A DNA stretch of 64,000 bases from Weissella muntiaci (lineage in GTDB: Bacteria; Bacillota; Bacilli; Lactobacillales; Lactobacillaceae): contig NZ_SDGZ01000015.1 of the NCBI RefSeq assembly GCF_008107635.1, positions 1 to 64,000 of the forward strand, read 5' to 3'. Below, one piece after another: positions 6,792-15,573 of this stretch. Each line of letters starts with the position of its first letter. Position 1 is the stretch's first letter. The notes beneath the pieces were generated by a model that did no database searches, was not told the origin of the DNA, and was given only the letters and a program-made list of their open reading frames with translations. A program made the translations under genes and the position numbers.

Positions 6792-7685
6792 CTACTCTGC
6801 CGTTAAATACTTATAAGTTGCCTCGGCGATATCGTTCACTTCATCAATCCCTTCATCTTCACTGTCACTACCGTATGTGTAAATTGCTAAAGTATAATTA
6901 GTATCGCCATCTTTAACATGACCAATCGAATTTACAATCCATCCCTTATCATATTCCAACCAACCATTTTTCAATTCATAGGTTGCATTATCGCCCAAGC
7001 CATTCGATATTCCCCAGCTTTGACTTTCATTTACATTTCCCATCAGCTTCTTGATATAATTACGCGAAGTACTAGGCAAAACATTTCCATCATAAAAGAT
7101 TTCGTTTAACAGCTTAACCTGATCCGCTGCCGTCGTTTGGCTAAGGCCCCACGAATCTGTGTCAGTATGCGTATCATCCATCCCAACAGTCGACCAGAAT
7201 GTGTCCAGCGAACTAAGGGTTTCATCGTTCACTAGCGTTGTCGTCGCATCGTTGTCACTGTTTTCAATCATATTGGTAGCCAATTCATCTTGTTCTGTTG
7301 ATAATTCTTGGTCATTATTATTTTGTTGATAAAGTAAGTTTGCCAAGACCGAAACCTTAACCGTACTAGCCATGTAGTAATTGTCAGACATTCCCGTACT
7401 ATAAACAATTGTGGTCTTTGTCTTGTGGTCATAAGCCGCAATGGCAACATTTGGCGCATTACCATTTAAAGCCTTCTCCCAATCAGCCTTTAGTTCAGTT
7501 TGTTCATCTATGCCGTTTAAGACATCCACTTGACTCAACGCCTCACTTTTAACCGTTTTATTAGCGACGTGAATTCCGACCACAACTACTACAGCTCCCA
7601 AAGCCAAAGCAATCAAAAGCACTCCCAAACGTCGTAGCCGTTTTTGACGCTGACGTTTCTTATATTTATATGTTCGTGATTGCAT
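6792..7685 (-). CDS. Membrane-anchored serine hydrolase, class A beta-lactamase fold
   Basis: This 297-residue protein has a very basic start (YKYKKRQRQKRLRRLG), one membrane segment (residues 22-45) and an extracellular domain. The penicillin-recognising signature is present: STVK near residue 127 holds the nucleophile, SDN lies about 55 residues later (ENSDNDATT), and KNGW near 240 takes the place of KTG. The fold is shared by class A beta-lactamases and low-molecular-weight penicillin-binding proteins. An anchored lactic-bacterial member is more likely to act on cell wall than on antibiotics. GGGGGAA precedes the ATG. It is read alone. Confidence 0.8.
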   Translation of the reverse strand: MQSRTYKYKKRQRQKRLRRLGVLLIALALGAVVVVVGIHVANKTVKSEALSQVDVLNGIDEQTELKADWEKALNGNAPNVAIAAYDHKTKTTIVYSTGMSDNYYMASTVKVSVLANLLYQQNNNDQELSTEQDELATNMIENSDNDATTTLVNDETLSSLDTFWSTVGMDDTHTDTDSWGLSQTTAADQVKLLNEIFYDGNVLPSTSRNYIKKLMGNVNESQSWGISNGLGDNATYELKNGWLEYDKGWIVNSIGHVKDGDTNYTLAIYTYGSDSEDEGIDEVNDIAEATYKYLTAE

Positions 7686-7803
7686 TTGCTTCCCCCAGAA
7701 ATTGTATCTATGTATGTTCTCTATACGAAAACCACAAAAACTAAGATAACACTTTTATGTTTGATTAAGCTTAACTTTCACTCCCACTTTTAAAATTTTA
7801 ACA

Positions 7804-7835
7804 AAAAAAGAGTCCACCGAAGTGAACTCTTTTTT
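7804..7835 (-). terminator. Terminator of the rplJ-rplL operon
   Basis: A stem of AAAAAGAGT-c-CAC and GTG-a-ACTCTTTTTT closes the operon about 50 bases after the rplL stop. A-runs and T-runs on both sides make it usable in either direction. Confidence 0.85.
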
Positions 7836-7884
7836 GAGATCTGCCTATTAAAATAAGTAAATCTCTTAATTTGTAAGTAATTGC

Positions 7885-8247
7885 TTACTTCAAAGTTACT
7901 GAAGCACCAGCAGCTTCCAACTTTTCCTTCAATTCGTTAGCTTCGTCTTCTGAAAGACCTTCCTTAACGATTGATGGTGCGTTGTCAACAAGGTCCTTAG
8001 CTTCCTTCAAGCCCAAACCAGTTGCTTCGCGAACTGCCTTGATAGCTTGAACCTTAGCTGAACCAGCTGAAGTCAACTCAACGTCGAAGTCAGTCTTAGC
8101 AGCTTCGGCACCAGCAGCACCAGCAGCGGCAACAGGAGCAGCAGCTGAAACACCAAATTCTTCTTCAATAGCTGAAACCAAGTCAGCCAAGTCCATGATC
8201 GTTGCTTCCTTCAATGAAGCGATGATTGAATCTTTATCAAAAGCCAT
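7885..8247 (-). CDS. rplL: 50S ribosomal protein L7/L12
   Basis: The 120-residue stalk protein recruits translation factors to the ribosome. An N-terminal dimerisation helix ([25 protein letters not shown]) is followed by an Ala-rich hinge ([16 protein letters not shown], residues 35-50). The C-terminal factor-binding domain has [17 protein letters not shown]. It is second in the L10-L7/L12 operon, 84 bases after rplJ, and is followed by a strong terminator. Length and motifs are ordinary. Confidence 0.98.
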   Translation of the reverse strand: MAFDKDSIIASLKEATIMDLADLVSAIEEEFGVSAAAPVAAAGAAGAEAAKTDFDVELTSAGSAKVQAIKAVREATGLGLKEAKDLVDNAPSIVKEGLSEDEANELKEKLEAAGASVTLK

Positions 8248-8331
8248 GATAATTAATCTCCTCTAATATTTGCCCGAGGGCGTTTTTTAGTAGTAATGGG
8301 AACATTCCCGAATAATGCTTAAGCTGTTAAC

Positions 8332-8826
8332 TTAGGCTTCCTTTGCGTCTGACACAGCCTTAACTGCATAGGCAAAGTTGCGGACAGGTGCTTGCAATGT
8401 TGACAACAACATTGACAACAAACCATCCTTGTCTGGCAAAGTTGCATAACGGTTGATTTCATCAATCGTAGCAATTGTACCATCCACAACGCCACCCTTG
8501 ATCTCCAAGGCTTCAACAGCGTCAGCATGCTTCTTCAAGATACGTGAAGGTGCAATTGGATCCTCAGATGAGAATGCTACGGCTGATGGTCCGACGAACA
8601 ATTCGTTCAAATCAGCAACATCAGCAGCTTCAGCAGCACGTGTCAAGATCTTGTTCTTGATAACCTTTAGCTCAACGCCTTCGGCACGCAAGTCTGCACG
8701 CAAGCTGGTAGCTTCTTCAACTGTCAATCCACGCAAGTCAACGATGATTGATGATGCTGAGTCCTTCAACTTAGCAGCAACTTCTTCAACTTTTTGGGCC
8801 TTCACAGCAATAGATGCTTCACTCAT
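8332..8826 (-). CDS. rplJ: 50S ribosomal protein L10
   Basis: This 164-residue protein anchors the L7/L12 dimers to 23S rRNA. The N-terminal domain shows [22 protein letters not shown] and [13 protein letters not shown]; the C-terminal helix binds L7/L12. It starts at an ATG after a GAGG ribosome binding site and follows an L10 leader. In this family L10-L12 complexes bind that leader and repress their own operon. Confidence 0.97.
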   Translation of the reverse strand: MSEASIAVKAQKVEEVAAKLKDSASSIIVDLRGLTVEEATSLRADLRAEGVELKVIKNKILTRAAEAADVADLNELFVGPSAVAFSSEDPIAPSRILKKHADAVEALEIKGGVVDGTIATIDEINRYATLPDKDGLLSMLLSTLQAPVRNFAYAVKAVSDAKEA

Positions 8827-8871
8827 GGTAATGTTCCTCCTATTTAGATTTTTGATTCAAACCTAAAGACC

Positions 8872-8982
8872 CCCAGTACATAACTGCACCGGGGGTCAAA
8901 AGTCACTTTTCAGTGTTTGAACTTCCTCGGCGGGGTATTAAGGCAAGTGCCACCTGCGTCTTAGGTAGAATCGAGATATTAC
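8872..8982 (-). promoter_or_regulatory. L10 leader
   Basis: Read on the minus strand this untranslated RNA has the hallmark CTAAGACGCAGGTGGCAC followed by TTAATACCCCGCCGAGG, the conserved core of the L10 leader. A stem GACCCCC/GGGGGTC at 8878-8898 with a following T-rich run looks like an attenuator before rplJ. It would sense free L10-L12 complex. Confidence 0.85.
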
Positions 8983-8988
8983 TCAACT

Positions 8989-9017
8989 ACTTTAGCAAGA
9001 TGCCAAGGAAGTGTCAA
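8989..9017 (-). promoter_or_regulatory. Promoter of the rplJ-rplL operon
   Basis: On the minus strand TTGACA (9012-9017) and TAAAGT (8989-8994) are 17 bases apart. Transcription would start near 8982 at the front of the L10 leader. Confidence 0.75.
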
Positions 9018-9141
9018 GTCTAAATTAAAATAATTTAGTGATAATCAGTATCCTCAAATGACGACACTAATTTTAAACTTTGAAACTAGTGGCCTACCAA
9101 CGAATCCTAAAACACCTTGGCAGGTTGCACCTTTTTCGATC

Positions 9142-9834
9142 TTACAATGAAGTAACGTCGATGTTCAAAGCAGGACCAAATGTTGAAGCAAGTGATACGT
9201 GCTTTACATAAGTTCCCTTTACGGCTGCAGGGCGAGCCTTCAAAACGATATCTGACAAAGTCTTGATGTTTCCAGCCAACTTATCAGCATCGAATGAAAC
9301 CTTACCAACTGGTACAGCAACGTTTCCGTCACGGTCTGTACGGTAAGTAACCTTACCTGACTTAGCGTCATTAACAGCCTTAGCAACGTCCATCGTAACA
9401 GTTCCAGTCTTAGGGTTTGGCATCAATCCCTTAGGTCCCAATGTACGTCCGATACGACCAACTTGTGCCATCATATCAGGTGTAGCAATGGCAACATCAA
9501 AGTCAAGCCATCCATCAGCGATCCGTGAAACCAAGTCAGCAGCACCAACAACGTCAGCACCAGCTTCTTCAGCTTCCTTAGCCTTATCACCTTGAGCGAA
9601 TACAACAACAGTTTGATCCTTACCAGTTCCGTTAGGCAAAACAACAGCCCCACGCAATTGTTGATCAGCTTGACGAGTATCAACGTTCAAGTTAAATGCG
9701 ATTTCAACAGTAGCATCGAACTTAGCAAAGTCGATGTCCTTAACCAATTGAGCAGCTTCGGCAACAGTGTACAACTTGTCACTGTCTACCTTTTCAGCAG
9801 CTGCCAAATACTTCTTACCATACTTCTTAGCCAT
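9142..9834 (-). CDS. rplA: 50S ribosomal protein L1
   Basis: A 230-residue protein that forms the mobile L1 stalk near the exit site. The start [17 protein letters not shown] is the standard one, at 9834 just after AAGGAGGAATAG. The family motif [17 protein letters not shown] is present. It follows rplK by 135 bases in the L11-L1 operon. That gap carries a GTGGGAGG element also found before rplK and rpsJ. In other bacteria L1 represses this operon. No clear L1 binding site was found here. Confidence 0.97.
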   Translation of the reverse strand: MAKKYGKKYLAAAEKVDSDKLYTVAEAAQLVKDIDFAKFDATVEIAFNLNVDTRQADQQLRGAVVLPNGTGKDQTVVVFAQGDKAKEAEEAGADVVGAADLVSRIADGWLDFDVAIATPDMMAQVGRIGRTLGPKGLMPNPKTGTVTMDVAKAVNDAKSGKVTYRTDRDGNVAVPVGKVSFDADKLAGNIKTLSDIVLKARPAAVKGTYVKHVSLASTFGPALNIDVTSL

Positions 9835-9876
9835 GGTAGCTATTCCTCCTTGCAAATGCGGTCAAACGGTCTCCGA

Positions 9877-9884
9877 CCTCCCAC
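9877..9884 (-). promoter_or_regulatory. GTGGGAGG leader element before rplA
   Basis: The minus strand reads GTGGGAGG in the rplK-rplA gap, flanked by GATCAA before and TCGGAGACCG after. The same octamer lies in the leaders of rplK (10448-10455) and rpsJ (39004-39011). The ATG of rplA is 43 bases away, so it is not its ribosome binding site. Confidence 0.45.
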
Positions 9885-9969
9885 TTGATCATGCTTAGTT
9901 TCCTACGCGATCCGTGCTTACACGGTTCACGGAATTGTTGTGCACATAGAACAAGTCTATGCTCTAAGA

Positions 9970-10395
9970 TTAACCTTCAACAACGAATCCCATTGAACGT
10001 GCAGTACCTTCGATCATGCGAACAGCTGCATCTACATCAGCTGCGTTTAGATCTTGCATCTTAGTCTCAGCGATTTCGCGAACTTGCGCTGCAGAAACCG
10101 TTGCTACCTTCTTGGTGTTAGGTTCTCCAGAACCCTTCTCCACACCAGCAGCCTTCTTCAAAAGAACGGCAGCAGGTGGTGTCTTTGTAACGAAGTCAAA
10201 TGAACGATCTTCGTACACAGTGATTACAACTGGAATCAACAAACCACCTTGATCAGCAGTACGTGCGTTGAATTCCTTAGCGAATCCCATGATATTAACA
10301 CCAGCTTGTCCCAAGGCAGGACCAACTGGAGGTGCAGGAGTAGCCTTACCGGCCGGAATCTGCAACTTAACAATACTTGAAACCTTCTTAGCCAC
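9970..10395 (-). CDS. rplK: 50S ribosomal protein L11, GTG start
   Basis: The 141-residue protein binds the GTPase centre of 23S rRNA. The proline-rich [21 protein letters not shown] is the family signature. The start is GTG at 10395, following AAGGAGGAAACAATC; an upstream in-frame ATG would give a non-standard extension. It is first in the rplK-rplA operon, with its own promoter near 10484-10512. Confidence 0.97.
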   Translation of the reverse strand: MAKKVSSIVKLQIPAGKATPAPPVGPALGQAGVNIMGFAKEFNARTADQGGLLIPVVITVYEDRSFDFVTKTPPAAVLLKKAAGVEKGSGEPNTKKVATVSAAQVREIAETKMQDLNAADVDAAVRMIEGTARSMGFVVEG

Positions 10396-10447
10396 GATTG
10401 TTTCCTCCTTCGTGCTTGTGGTACTTAATGGCGAGTTTCGATTTCCG

Positions 10448-10455
10448 CCTCCCAC
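10448..10455 (-). promoter_or_regulatory. GTGGGAGG leader element before rplK
   Basis: The minus strand reads ATGTGGGAGG about 50 bases before the rplK start and within 30 bases of the predicted transcription start. The preceding bases form a hairpin, ATGTGT-ggtg-ACACAT. The decamer is identical in the rpsJ leader. Confidence 0.5.
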
Positions 10456-10483
10456 ATACATGTGTCACCACACATACCTGAAT

Positions 10484-10512
10484 ATAATACTAAAACCCTA
10501 GCATATTTGCAA
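10484..10512 (-). promoter_or_regulatory. Promoter of rplK-rplA
   Basis: On the minus strand TTGCAA (10507-10512) and TATTAT (10484-10489) are 17 bases apart. The transcript would begin near 10477, about 80 bases before the rplK start. Confidence 0.7.
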
Positions 10513-10555
10513 GGCTTATCCGTTTTTTTCTAAAATTAGTCTCAAAAGTGGTTTT

Positions 10556-10597
10556 ACAAAAAAATAACCAATCTTTTATAACGAAGATTGATTATTT
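10556..10597 (-). terminator. Terminator after nusG
   Basis: A 13-bp stem with one mismatch (10563-10575 with 10584-10596) is followed by seven T on the minus strand. It separates nusG from rplK. Confidence 0.85.
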
Positions 10598-10607
10598 GAA
10601 AATATCT

Positions 10608-11159
10608 TTAGATAATTGGCTCAACATCATTAAATGAAATTTCAGTTGGTGTCTCACGACCCATGAAATCAACCAAGACCGTCACTTCTTGCTTGTCGTT
10701 ATCAATGGCTGTAACTTGTCCCTGGAATCCATCAAATGAACCAGCAACCACCTTAACAGTTTCACCGACAACCACATTTAGCTCAACAACTTTACGTTCA
10801 ACCATGCCCATCCGGTGCAACAATCCTTCTGCCTCTTCAGGCAATAAAGGTGTTGGCTTTGATCCACCACCGTGCGATCCAACGAAGCCCGTCACACCTG
10901 GCGTGTTACGTACCACATACCAAGCTTCATCTGTCATCGTCATCTCAACCAGAGCATAACCGGGATAATCATTTTCTTTGACGATCTTCATCTCACCGTT
11001 TTGCTCAACGGTAACTTCTTGCTCAGGTACAATCACACGGTAGATGAAATCAGTCATCCCCATTGTCTCAATTCGTGATTGTAGATTTGCCTTAACCTTA
11101 TTTTCATAACCGGCGTATGTGTGCAGCACGTACCATTGCTTGTCAATTGACTCAACCAT
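10608..11159 (-). CDS. nusG: Transcription elongation/antitermination factor NusG
   Basis: A 183-residue protein that binds RNA polymerase and couples it to ribosomes or termination factors. The NGN domain starts KQWYVLHTYAGYENKVKANL. A KOW domain follows at about residue 130 (GETVKVVAGSFDGFQGQV). The ATG at 11159 follows TGGAGGAAAAC, so upstream in-frame codons are not used. It lies after secE, as in most bacteria, but a terminator-like hairpin stands between the two. Confidence 0.97.
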   Translation of the reverse strand: MVESIDKQWYVLHTYAGYENKVKANLQSRIETMGMTDFIYRVIVPEQEVTVEQNGEMKIVKENDYPGYALVEMTMTDEAWYVVRNTPGVTGFVGSHGGGSKPTPLLPEEAEGLLHRMGMVERKVVELNVVVGETVKVVAGSFDGFQGQVTAIDNDKQEVTVLVDFMGRETPTEISFNDVEPII

Positions 11160-11200
11160 GTTTTCCTCCAGGAAATAATTCAATAAAATATGGAAACTAA

Positions 11201-11229
11201 AAAACCGCCTCTAAGATGAGGAGGTTTTT
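11201..11229. terminator. Hairpin with A and T runs between secE and nusG
   Basis: AAAACC-g-CCTC pairs with GAGG-a-GGTTTTT around a 6-base loop. On the minus strand the A-run of the left arm becomes TTTT after the stem, so it could terminate part of the secE transcript before nusG. Confidence 0.7.
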
Positions 11230-11265
11230 GAACTTGTCTTTATATCTGTTTATTATAAGCTATTT

Positions 11266-11439
11266 TTAGTGTGTCGACAAGAAAGTAATTCCTTGCTCGA
11301 AAACCCAATCAGCTACACCAAAGACAATCGCAAAAAAGGCAGAAGTCATGATCACAATCCCCGTGTAACGAACATTTTCACGGAATGTTGGCCACGTGAC
11401 CTTACCCATCTCTTCAAATACGCTTGCAATAAATCGCAT
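11266..11439 (-). CDS. secE: Preprotein translocase subunit SecE
   Basis: A 57-residue single-span membrane protein that clamps SecY. The conserved amphipathic helix is EEMGKVTWPTFRENVRYT. The membrane segment is GIVIMTSAFFAIVFGVADWVF. GGGAG stands 6 bases before the ATG at 11439; the ATG at 11442 is possible but very close to it. The order rpmG-secE-nusG is standard. Confidence 0.93.
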   Translation of the reverse strand: MRFIASVFEEMGKVTWPTFRENVRYTGIVIMTSAFFAIVFGVADWVFEQGITFLSTH

Positions 11440-11463
11440 CATTATCTCCCTTACTGAGCGTGC

Positions 11464-11613
11464 CTACATTGTTTCCTTATGTAGCGTGTGCTTGCCACAG
11501 AACTTGCAAAACTTCATTACTTCTAGTCGCTCAACTCTAGTTGGCTTTTTAGCCACCATGTAATTTCTTGATCCACAAACACTGCATGCTAACGCAACTT
11601 TCTTAACTGCCAT
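11464..11613 (-). CDS. rpmG: 50S ribosomal protein L33, zinc-binding type
   Basis: A 49-residue protein with the two CxxC pairs of the zinc form (ACSVCGS and FCKFCGK). It begins [10 protein letters not shown] and ends HKETM. It is just upstream of secE on the minus strand. Bacteria with this form often carry a second, zinc-free copy elsewhere; none is in the window. Confidence 0.93.
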   Translation of the reverse strand: MAVKKVALACSVCGSRNYMVAKKPTRVERLEVMKFCKFCGKHTLHKETM

Positions 11614-11693
11614 TATGCATACCGCTCTTTCTCGATTTTTATTCTAGTCTTCAATAGTTTATCACGACCATTTACTGCTTAGCAACTTATTGA

Positions 11694-12248
11694 CTATTTA
11701 TCACGATTAATTTCGATGACTCGTAATAGACATTTAATCTTTTGCCAATTCCCTTGTACTGTGGCGCGACAGACTCCAAGTTGCTTTGCAATTTCATTAT
11801 TAGAATACCCCTCAATCTTCATGATCATAATTACTTGATCGCGCTTAACCAAACATCTCATGAACTCCCTTAGCAATAAAGAATGTTCAACTTCTAAATG
11901 CTGCTGCATCCTTGGCCCTTGCTGATCAACTACATCACCAAAATTATCAATCAACTCCTGCCCTTGGCGCGCCATCCTAGGTACATCCCTGCTGAAATAA
12001 CTAGCAACCCGATTCGTACACGCTCGCTTAAAATATCCCGAGAAGAATTTCACCTCTTGTCCACGTAATCGGACTAGACAATTTAACATCACTATTCGAC
12101 AATCCTGTAACCATTCATCATTACTAATTCGCCGATTTAAATTTCGATAGGCCTGCCAAATAACCCCATAATGAGCTGTAACTAACCTTTCAAACGCTTC
12201 TTCATCACCCGTTTGTGCTAACACAATATCACATTGTTTATAAGTCAT
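11694..12248 (-). CDS. sigH: SigH/ComX-like sigma factor
   Basis: A 184-residue sigma-70 family protein. Region 2 lies at about residues 10-90 (EAFERLVTAHYGVIWQAYR, DEWLQDCRIVML), and region 4 at 125-175 contains the helix-turn-helix YSNNEIAKQLGVCRATVQGNW. GGAGG sits 10 bases before the ATG at 12248, which is better than the GTG at 12257. Its place between rlmB and rpmG is that of sigH in Lactobacillales. There it is the homologue of streptococcal ComX that turns on late competence genes. Activity here is inferred from homology and place. Confidence 0.85.
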   Translation of the reverse strand: MTYKQCDIVLAQTGDEEAFERLVTAHYGVIWQAYRNLNRRISNDEWLQDCRIVMLNCLVRLRGQEVKFFSGYFKRACTNRVASYFSRDVPRMARQGQELIDNFGDVVDQQGPRMQQHLEVEHSLLLREFMRCLVKRDQVIMIMKIEGYSNNEIAKQLGVCRATVQGNWQKIKCLLRVIEINRDK

Positions 12249-12312
12249 CGGCCCCACACCTCCTTATTTGTCACTATGCCAAAGGAATAAATTTATGGGG
12301 CAAATATGCAAA

Positions 12313-12343
12313 AAAAACGCTGATATCGTGCATCAGCGTTTTT
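12313..12343. terminator. Terminator after the OsmC gene
   Basis: AAAAACGCTGA and TCAGCGTTTTT form an 11-bp stem around a 9-base loop. It is symmetrical and can work in both directions, 30 bases after the OsmC stop. Confidence 0.88.
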
Positions 12344-12372
12344 AACTATTATATTGACTTGCTCTATGCAAG

Positions 12373-12813
12373 TTATTTCCATTCATTAACTAATGTAAAA
12401 GTTACATTCGCACTTGGTCCAAGTAATTTAGCTACAGGGCAACGGCTCTCAGCTAATTCAAACATTGCCTGTGCTTTTTTACGGCCAATAACATCTTCTG
12501 GAATATAAACAGTCGCATCAATAAAGAACTGCAAGCCATGTGTATCAGGTGCTTGATACACATCAGCGCGCACCTTCGATTGGTGTTCATAACCATTCCG
12601 CTTTTCGATAGCTTCCAAAGTTGCATTCAAACATGTGACCAACGCTAGGCCAATCAATTGCTCGGGATTAGTGCCTTGATCATCATCCTTAGGATCGGCC
12701 GTTTTTACGACCAGCTGGTCCTTACCAGTAATGATCGACTCGCCTACTAATCCTGCTTCATTAATAGCAGTAGTGTGATACGTTGCTGTTGGGTGCTCAA
12801 TTAAATCTGTCAT
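12373..12813 (-). CDS. OsmC/Ohr family peroxide-protection protein
   Basis: A 146-residue protein of the OsmC/Ohr fold. The two redox cysteines are present in ALVTCLNATLEA and AESRCPVAKLL. In this family they reduce organic hydroperoxides with lipoyl or low-molecular thiols. The conserved NPEQLIGLALVTC strand-helix is clear. It is a single gene with its own terminator. OsmC and Ohr subgroups cannot be separated safely by eye. Confidence 0.87.
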   Translation of the reverse strand: MTDLIEHPTATYHTTAINEAGLVGESIITGKDQLVVKTADPKDDDQGTNPEQLIGLALVTCLNATLEAIEKRNGYEHQSKVRADVYQAPDTHGLQFFIDATVYIPEDVIGRKKAQAMFELAESRCPVAKLLGPSANVTFTLVNEWK

Positions 12814-12882
12814 AACTTCTTAGTCCTTTTCTGAAAGCGACTCCCCAAATGACATCCGCTCTTTAACCCACAACTTACCCGC

Positions 12883-13707
12883 CTACAATTTATGTCGACT
12901 ATTGAAACCTTGATAAATTAATAATGACGCTGCAACTGAAGCATTCAAACTTTGTACATGACCAACCATTGGAATTGTCAACATTTCATCCACCGTCTTC
13001 TTCAACAAAGGTGCGATTCCCTTACCTTCATTTCCAATGATCAAGGCCGTTGGCAAGACCGCATCCCACTGGCGATAGTCTTTACCATCCATGTCCGTTC
13101 CGAAAACCCACAAACCACGTTCCTTGAGTTTCTCAACCGTTTGAACTAGATTTGTAACCCGAGCAACCGGTACGTGCTCAATTGCCCCCGTTGATGTTTT
13201 AGCAACCACATTGGTCAATTGAACTGCCCGACGCTTAGGAATGATAATCCCATGGACTCCAGCTGCATCAGCTGTCCGCAAAATTGAACCTAAGTTATGC
13301 GGATCCTCAATTGAATCCAAAATCAAAAAGAAAGGTGCTTCACCAGCAGTCTCAGCTTTGGCAAAAAGGTCATCAATTGAGGCGTAACTATATGCTGCAA
13401 CTGACAAGACGACTCCTTGATGATTTTGATTATTCGTCAATTCGTCTAATTTGCTCTTTGGTGTCTCCTGTATAATTAAGCCACGTTTCTTAGCCAAACT
13501 CATCACTTCATTACGGATTTTATCGTTCAGCCCAGTTTGTAACCAAACCTTGTTGATCTCAGTTGTTCCCTTTAGTGCTTCAACTGTCGCATGATGCCCA
13601 AAAATAAATTCTGCCGCAACTTCAGTTGACTCATCCGTCACTTGTGCTTGTTTGATCATTGGTCGGCGTTTCTTACTTTGCTCGCCCTTACTTTTTCCCA
13701 TCGCCAT
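12883..13707 (-). CDS. rlmB: 23S rRNA (guanosine-2'-O-)-methyltransferase RlmB
   Basis: A 274-residue SPOUT methyltransferase that modifies G2251 of 23S rRNA. The N-terminal substrate-binding domain (FIFGHHATVEALKGT) is followed by the knotted SAM domain. That domain shows motif 1 DPHNLGSILRTADAAGV, motif 2 IGNEGKGI and motif 3 VQSLNASVAASLLIYQG. Its start overlaps the end of mrnC by 20 bases, a sign of coupled translation. A start at the second Met, 13701, is possible. Confidence 0.94.
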   Translation of the reverse strand: MAMGKSKGEQSKKRRPMIKQAQVTDESTEVAAEFIFGHHATVEALKGTTEINKVWLQTGLNDKIRNEVMSLAKKRGLIIQETPKSKLDELTNNQNHQGVVLSVAAYSYASIDDLFAKAETAGEAPFFLILDSIEDPHNLGSILRTADAAGVHGIIIPKRRAVQLTNVVAKTSTGAIEHVPVARVTNLVQTVEKLKERGLWVFGTDMDGKDYRQWDAVLPTALIIGNEGKGIAPLLKKTVDEMLTIPMVGHVQSLNASVAASLLIYQGFNSRHKL

Positions 13708-14116
13708 TTAATCTAGTCCGTCCACTTTCTACTTGTTGATATACCCAATCAACGATTTCATCCAAGCGAGTTTGTTGCTCACTGGCAGCCAAATAACCAA
13801 TCAACGCCTCAAATCCAGTTGAAATCCGATACGTCACTACATCAGTATTTTTGGCCTTCGTGTGCGAATTAGCATTTCGACCACGTTTAAAATATAGTTG
13901 TTCGGTTTCCGTCAATAAATCATCGGTAACCATTAATTCATACAAGGCCGCATGGGCTTTTGCTGAAACATAGTTCTTAGCTGTTCGTTGTAGCAAATAT
14001 GGCTTTGTGATCCCTTTTGCCAACAAATGCTGCCGAATATACACTTCGTATACCGCGTCACCATAATAAGCAAGGTCCAAACCATTTAACTGTTCATAAT
14101 TCATCTTTTCATTCAT
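13688..14116 (-). CDS. mrnC: Mini-ribonuclease III
   Basis: A 142-residue RNase III catalytic domain without the dsRNA-binding domain. The signature LDLAYYGDAVYEVYIRQHL contains the catalytic Asp. In Bacillus this enzyme trims the ends of 23S rRNA. It lies between cysS-side genes and rlmB, as in other Firmicutes, and overlaps rlmB. Confidence 0.93.
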   Translation of the reverse strand: MNEKMNYEQLNGLDLAYYGDAVYEVYIRQHLLAKGITKPYLLQRTAKNYVSAKAHAALYELMVTDDLLTETEQLYFKRGRNANSHTKAKNTDVVTYRISTGFEALIGYLAASEQQTRLDEIVDWVYQQVESGRTRLNGDGKK

Positions 14117-14163
14117 AACAAAATTGTACCACGCATCCGATCGACTTTCATACCTTCCTTAAA

Positions 14164-15570
14164 CTACTCAAGTTGCTCCAAGCCAATCAAGGCAGCCACA
14201 AATACGCCCATCGTTCTTGTAAGATTTGCGAGTGGGACTCGTTCATTAGCCTGGTGACTAGTTACCATAACATCTGGAAACTGGCCGCCAAAGGCGACGC
14301 CTCGTTTTAACAATCGCGCGTAAGAACCGCCACTAGAAGTTCTGGGCGCTGCATACATTCCAACTTCACTGGCATACGCCATCGATAAGACACCAACTAG
14401 TGGATCCGTCAAAGGCACCAAATGTGGCTCCATGCTCCCCGCCTTGACCGTAATCGTTGCAGGTAACCCGGCTAAATGTTGTTTAACATGTTCTAATACG
14501 ATTGGTAATTGTATTCCTTGTGGGTAGCGGAAATTCAGTGCAATATTCCCCTGTCCCTTATGGTTGAAGCGCATGATTGCGACATTCACCGTCAAATCGC
14601 CCATTTCAACATCTGAATATGCCAATCCCAGATGCTGTCCAGCGATATCATTATGATATTCCGTTAGCAATTGCAAAAAAGCCTTCGCATCACCTGTAAA
14701 TGGATATGTATTTAAAAACATCGCCAAATAAGTTCCCGCATTTTTACCATCAAACGGATAAGCACTGTGGGCTTGTTGACCAAATAATTGTAATCGAATT
14801 GACCCGTCATTAACCGTGAATTTCCCTTTCAGGAATGGATATTTCTTTAAGTAGCGTTCAAAGGCTTGTCCAATTTCGACTGCATTAGCTGCAAGAACGC
14901 GGGCTCGTGCTTCACCCGGGACAACATTGATCCGGTCACCAGCCATAAACCGTTGTAATACTGTTGAGCCAGCCGAATCTCCCGAAAATCGTAACTGAAC
15001 TGTTTGAAAGGCCTTCTCACCATTAACAACCGGAAAGGCGCCATCCGGTGAAAAACCAATGCACGGCTCACCCTCCTGCGCAAAGTAGCGTGGCAGATCA
15101 CGCCAACCATTTTCCTCATCCGTTCCAATGATTAACCGAATCTTCTTCTGAACTTTAACTTGGTGATCTTTCAAAAATTTCAAAGCATAGTATGCGGCCA
15201 TCAAGTCTGCTTTCATATCGGCTGTGCCACGTCCGTATAAATATTGATCAATTTGCGTCAATTGAAAAGGATTCGTTTTCCAGCCATCTCCAGCTGGGAC
15301 AACATCAATGTGAGTCAAAATACCAATTGTTTCTGCAGCATCGCTTGGACCATATTCGATCCAAGTCACCATATTATCAACGCGTCCAAAACGAAAACCA
15401 TCTCGAAAGGCCAACGCCTCCATTTCAGCTAATGCGCGCATCATGTCAACCCCAAAGGGCGTTTGAGGGCTACTTGTTTTATCATCTAATACCGACGGAA
15501 TCTTGATAATTCTGCTCAAATCCGCTAACAAAGCAGTCTCATATTCTTTTGTCTGTTCAGCCCATGTCAT
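14164..15570 (-). CDS. pepV: M20-family dipeptidase PepV
   Basis: A 468-residue cytosolic metallodipeptidase. Metal ligands and catalytic residues are visible in LTHIDVVPAGDGW, GRGTADMKADLMAAYYALK and IGTDEENGW, and a late histidine is in MVTSHQANERVP. The lid domain spans about residues 180-380. Family members hydrolyse dipeptides with a broad N-terminal residue. The ATG is 3 bases after the gshA stop, so the two are co-transcribed. This may link cysteinyl dipeptide breakdown to thiol synthesis. Confidence 0.92.
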   Translation of the reverse strand: MTWAEQTKEYETALLADLSRIIKIPSVLDDKTSSPQTPFGVDMMRALAEMEALAFRDGFRFGRVDNMVTWIEYGPSDAAETIGILTHIDVVPAGDGWKTNPFQLTQIDQYLYGRGTADMKADLMAAYYALKFLKDHQVKVQKKIRLIIGTDEENGWRDLPRYFAQEGEPCIGFSPDGAFPVVNGEKAFQTVQLRFSGDSAGSTVLQRFMAGDRINVVPGEARARVLAANAVEIGQAFERYLKKYPFLKGKFTVNDGSIRLQLFGQQAHSAYPFDGKNAGTYLAMFLNTYPFTGDAKAFLQLLTEYHNDIAGQHLGLAYSDVEMGDLTVNVAIMRFNHKGQGNIALNFRYPQGIQLPIVLEHVKQHLAGLPATITVKAGSMEPHLVPLTDPLVGVLSMAYASEVGMYAAPRTSSGGSYARLLKRGVAFGGQFPDVMVTSHQANERVPLANLTRTMGVFVAALIGLEQLE

Positions 15571-15573
15571 ACT

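Noticed and set aside
8453-8866. Plus-strand frame of 137 codons across rplJ
   Set aside because: It is the antisense shadow of rplJ, without ribosome binding site or recognisable domain.
9061-9141. Terminator after rplA
   Set aside because: CCAACG and TTGG stretches pair poorly and no T-run follows, so readthrough or an unseen signal is equally likely.
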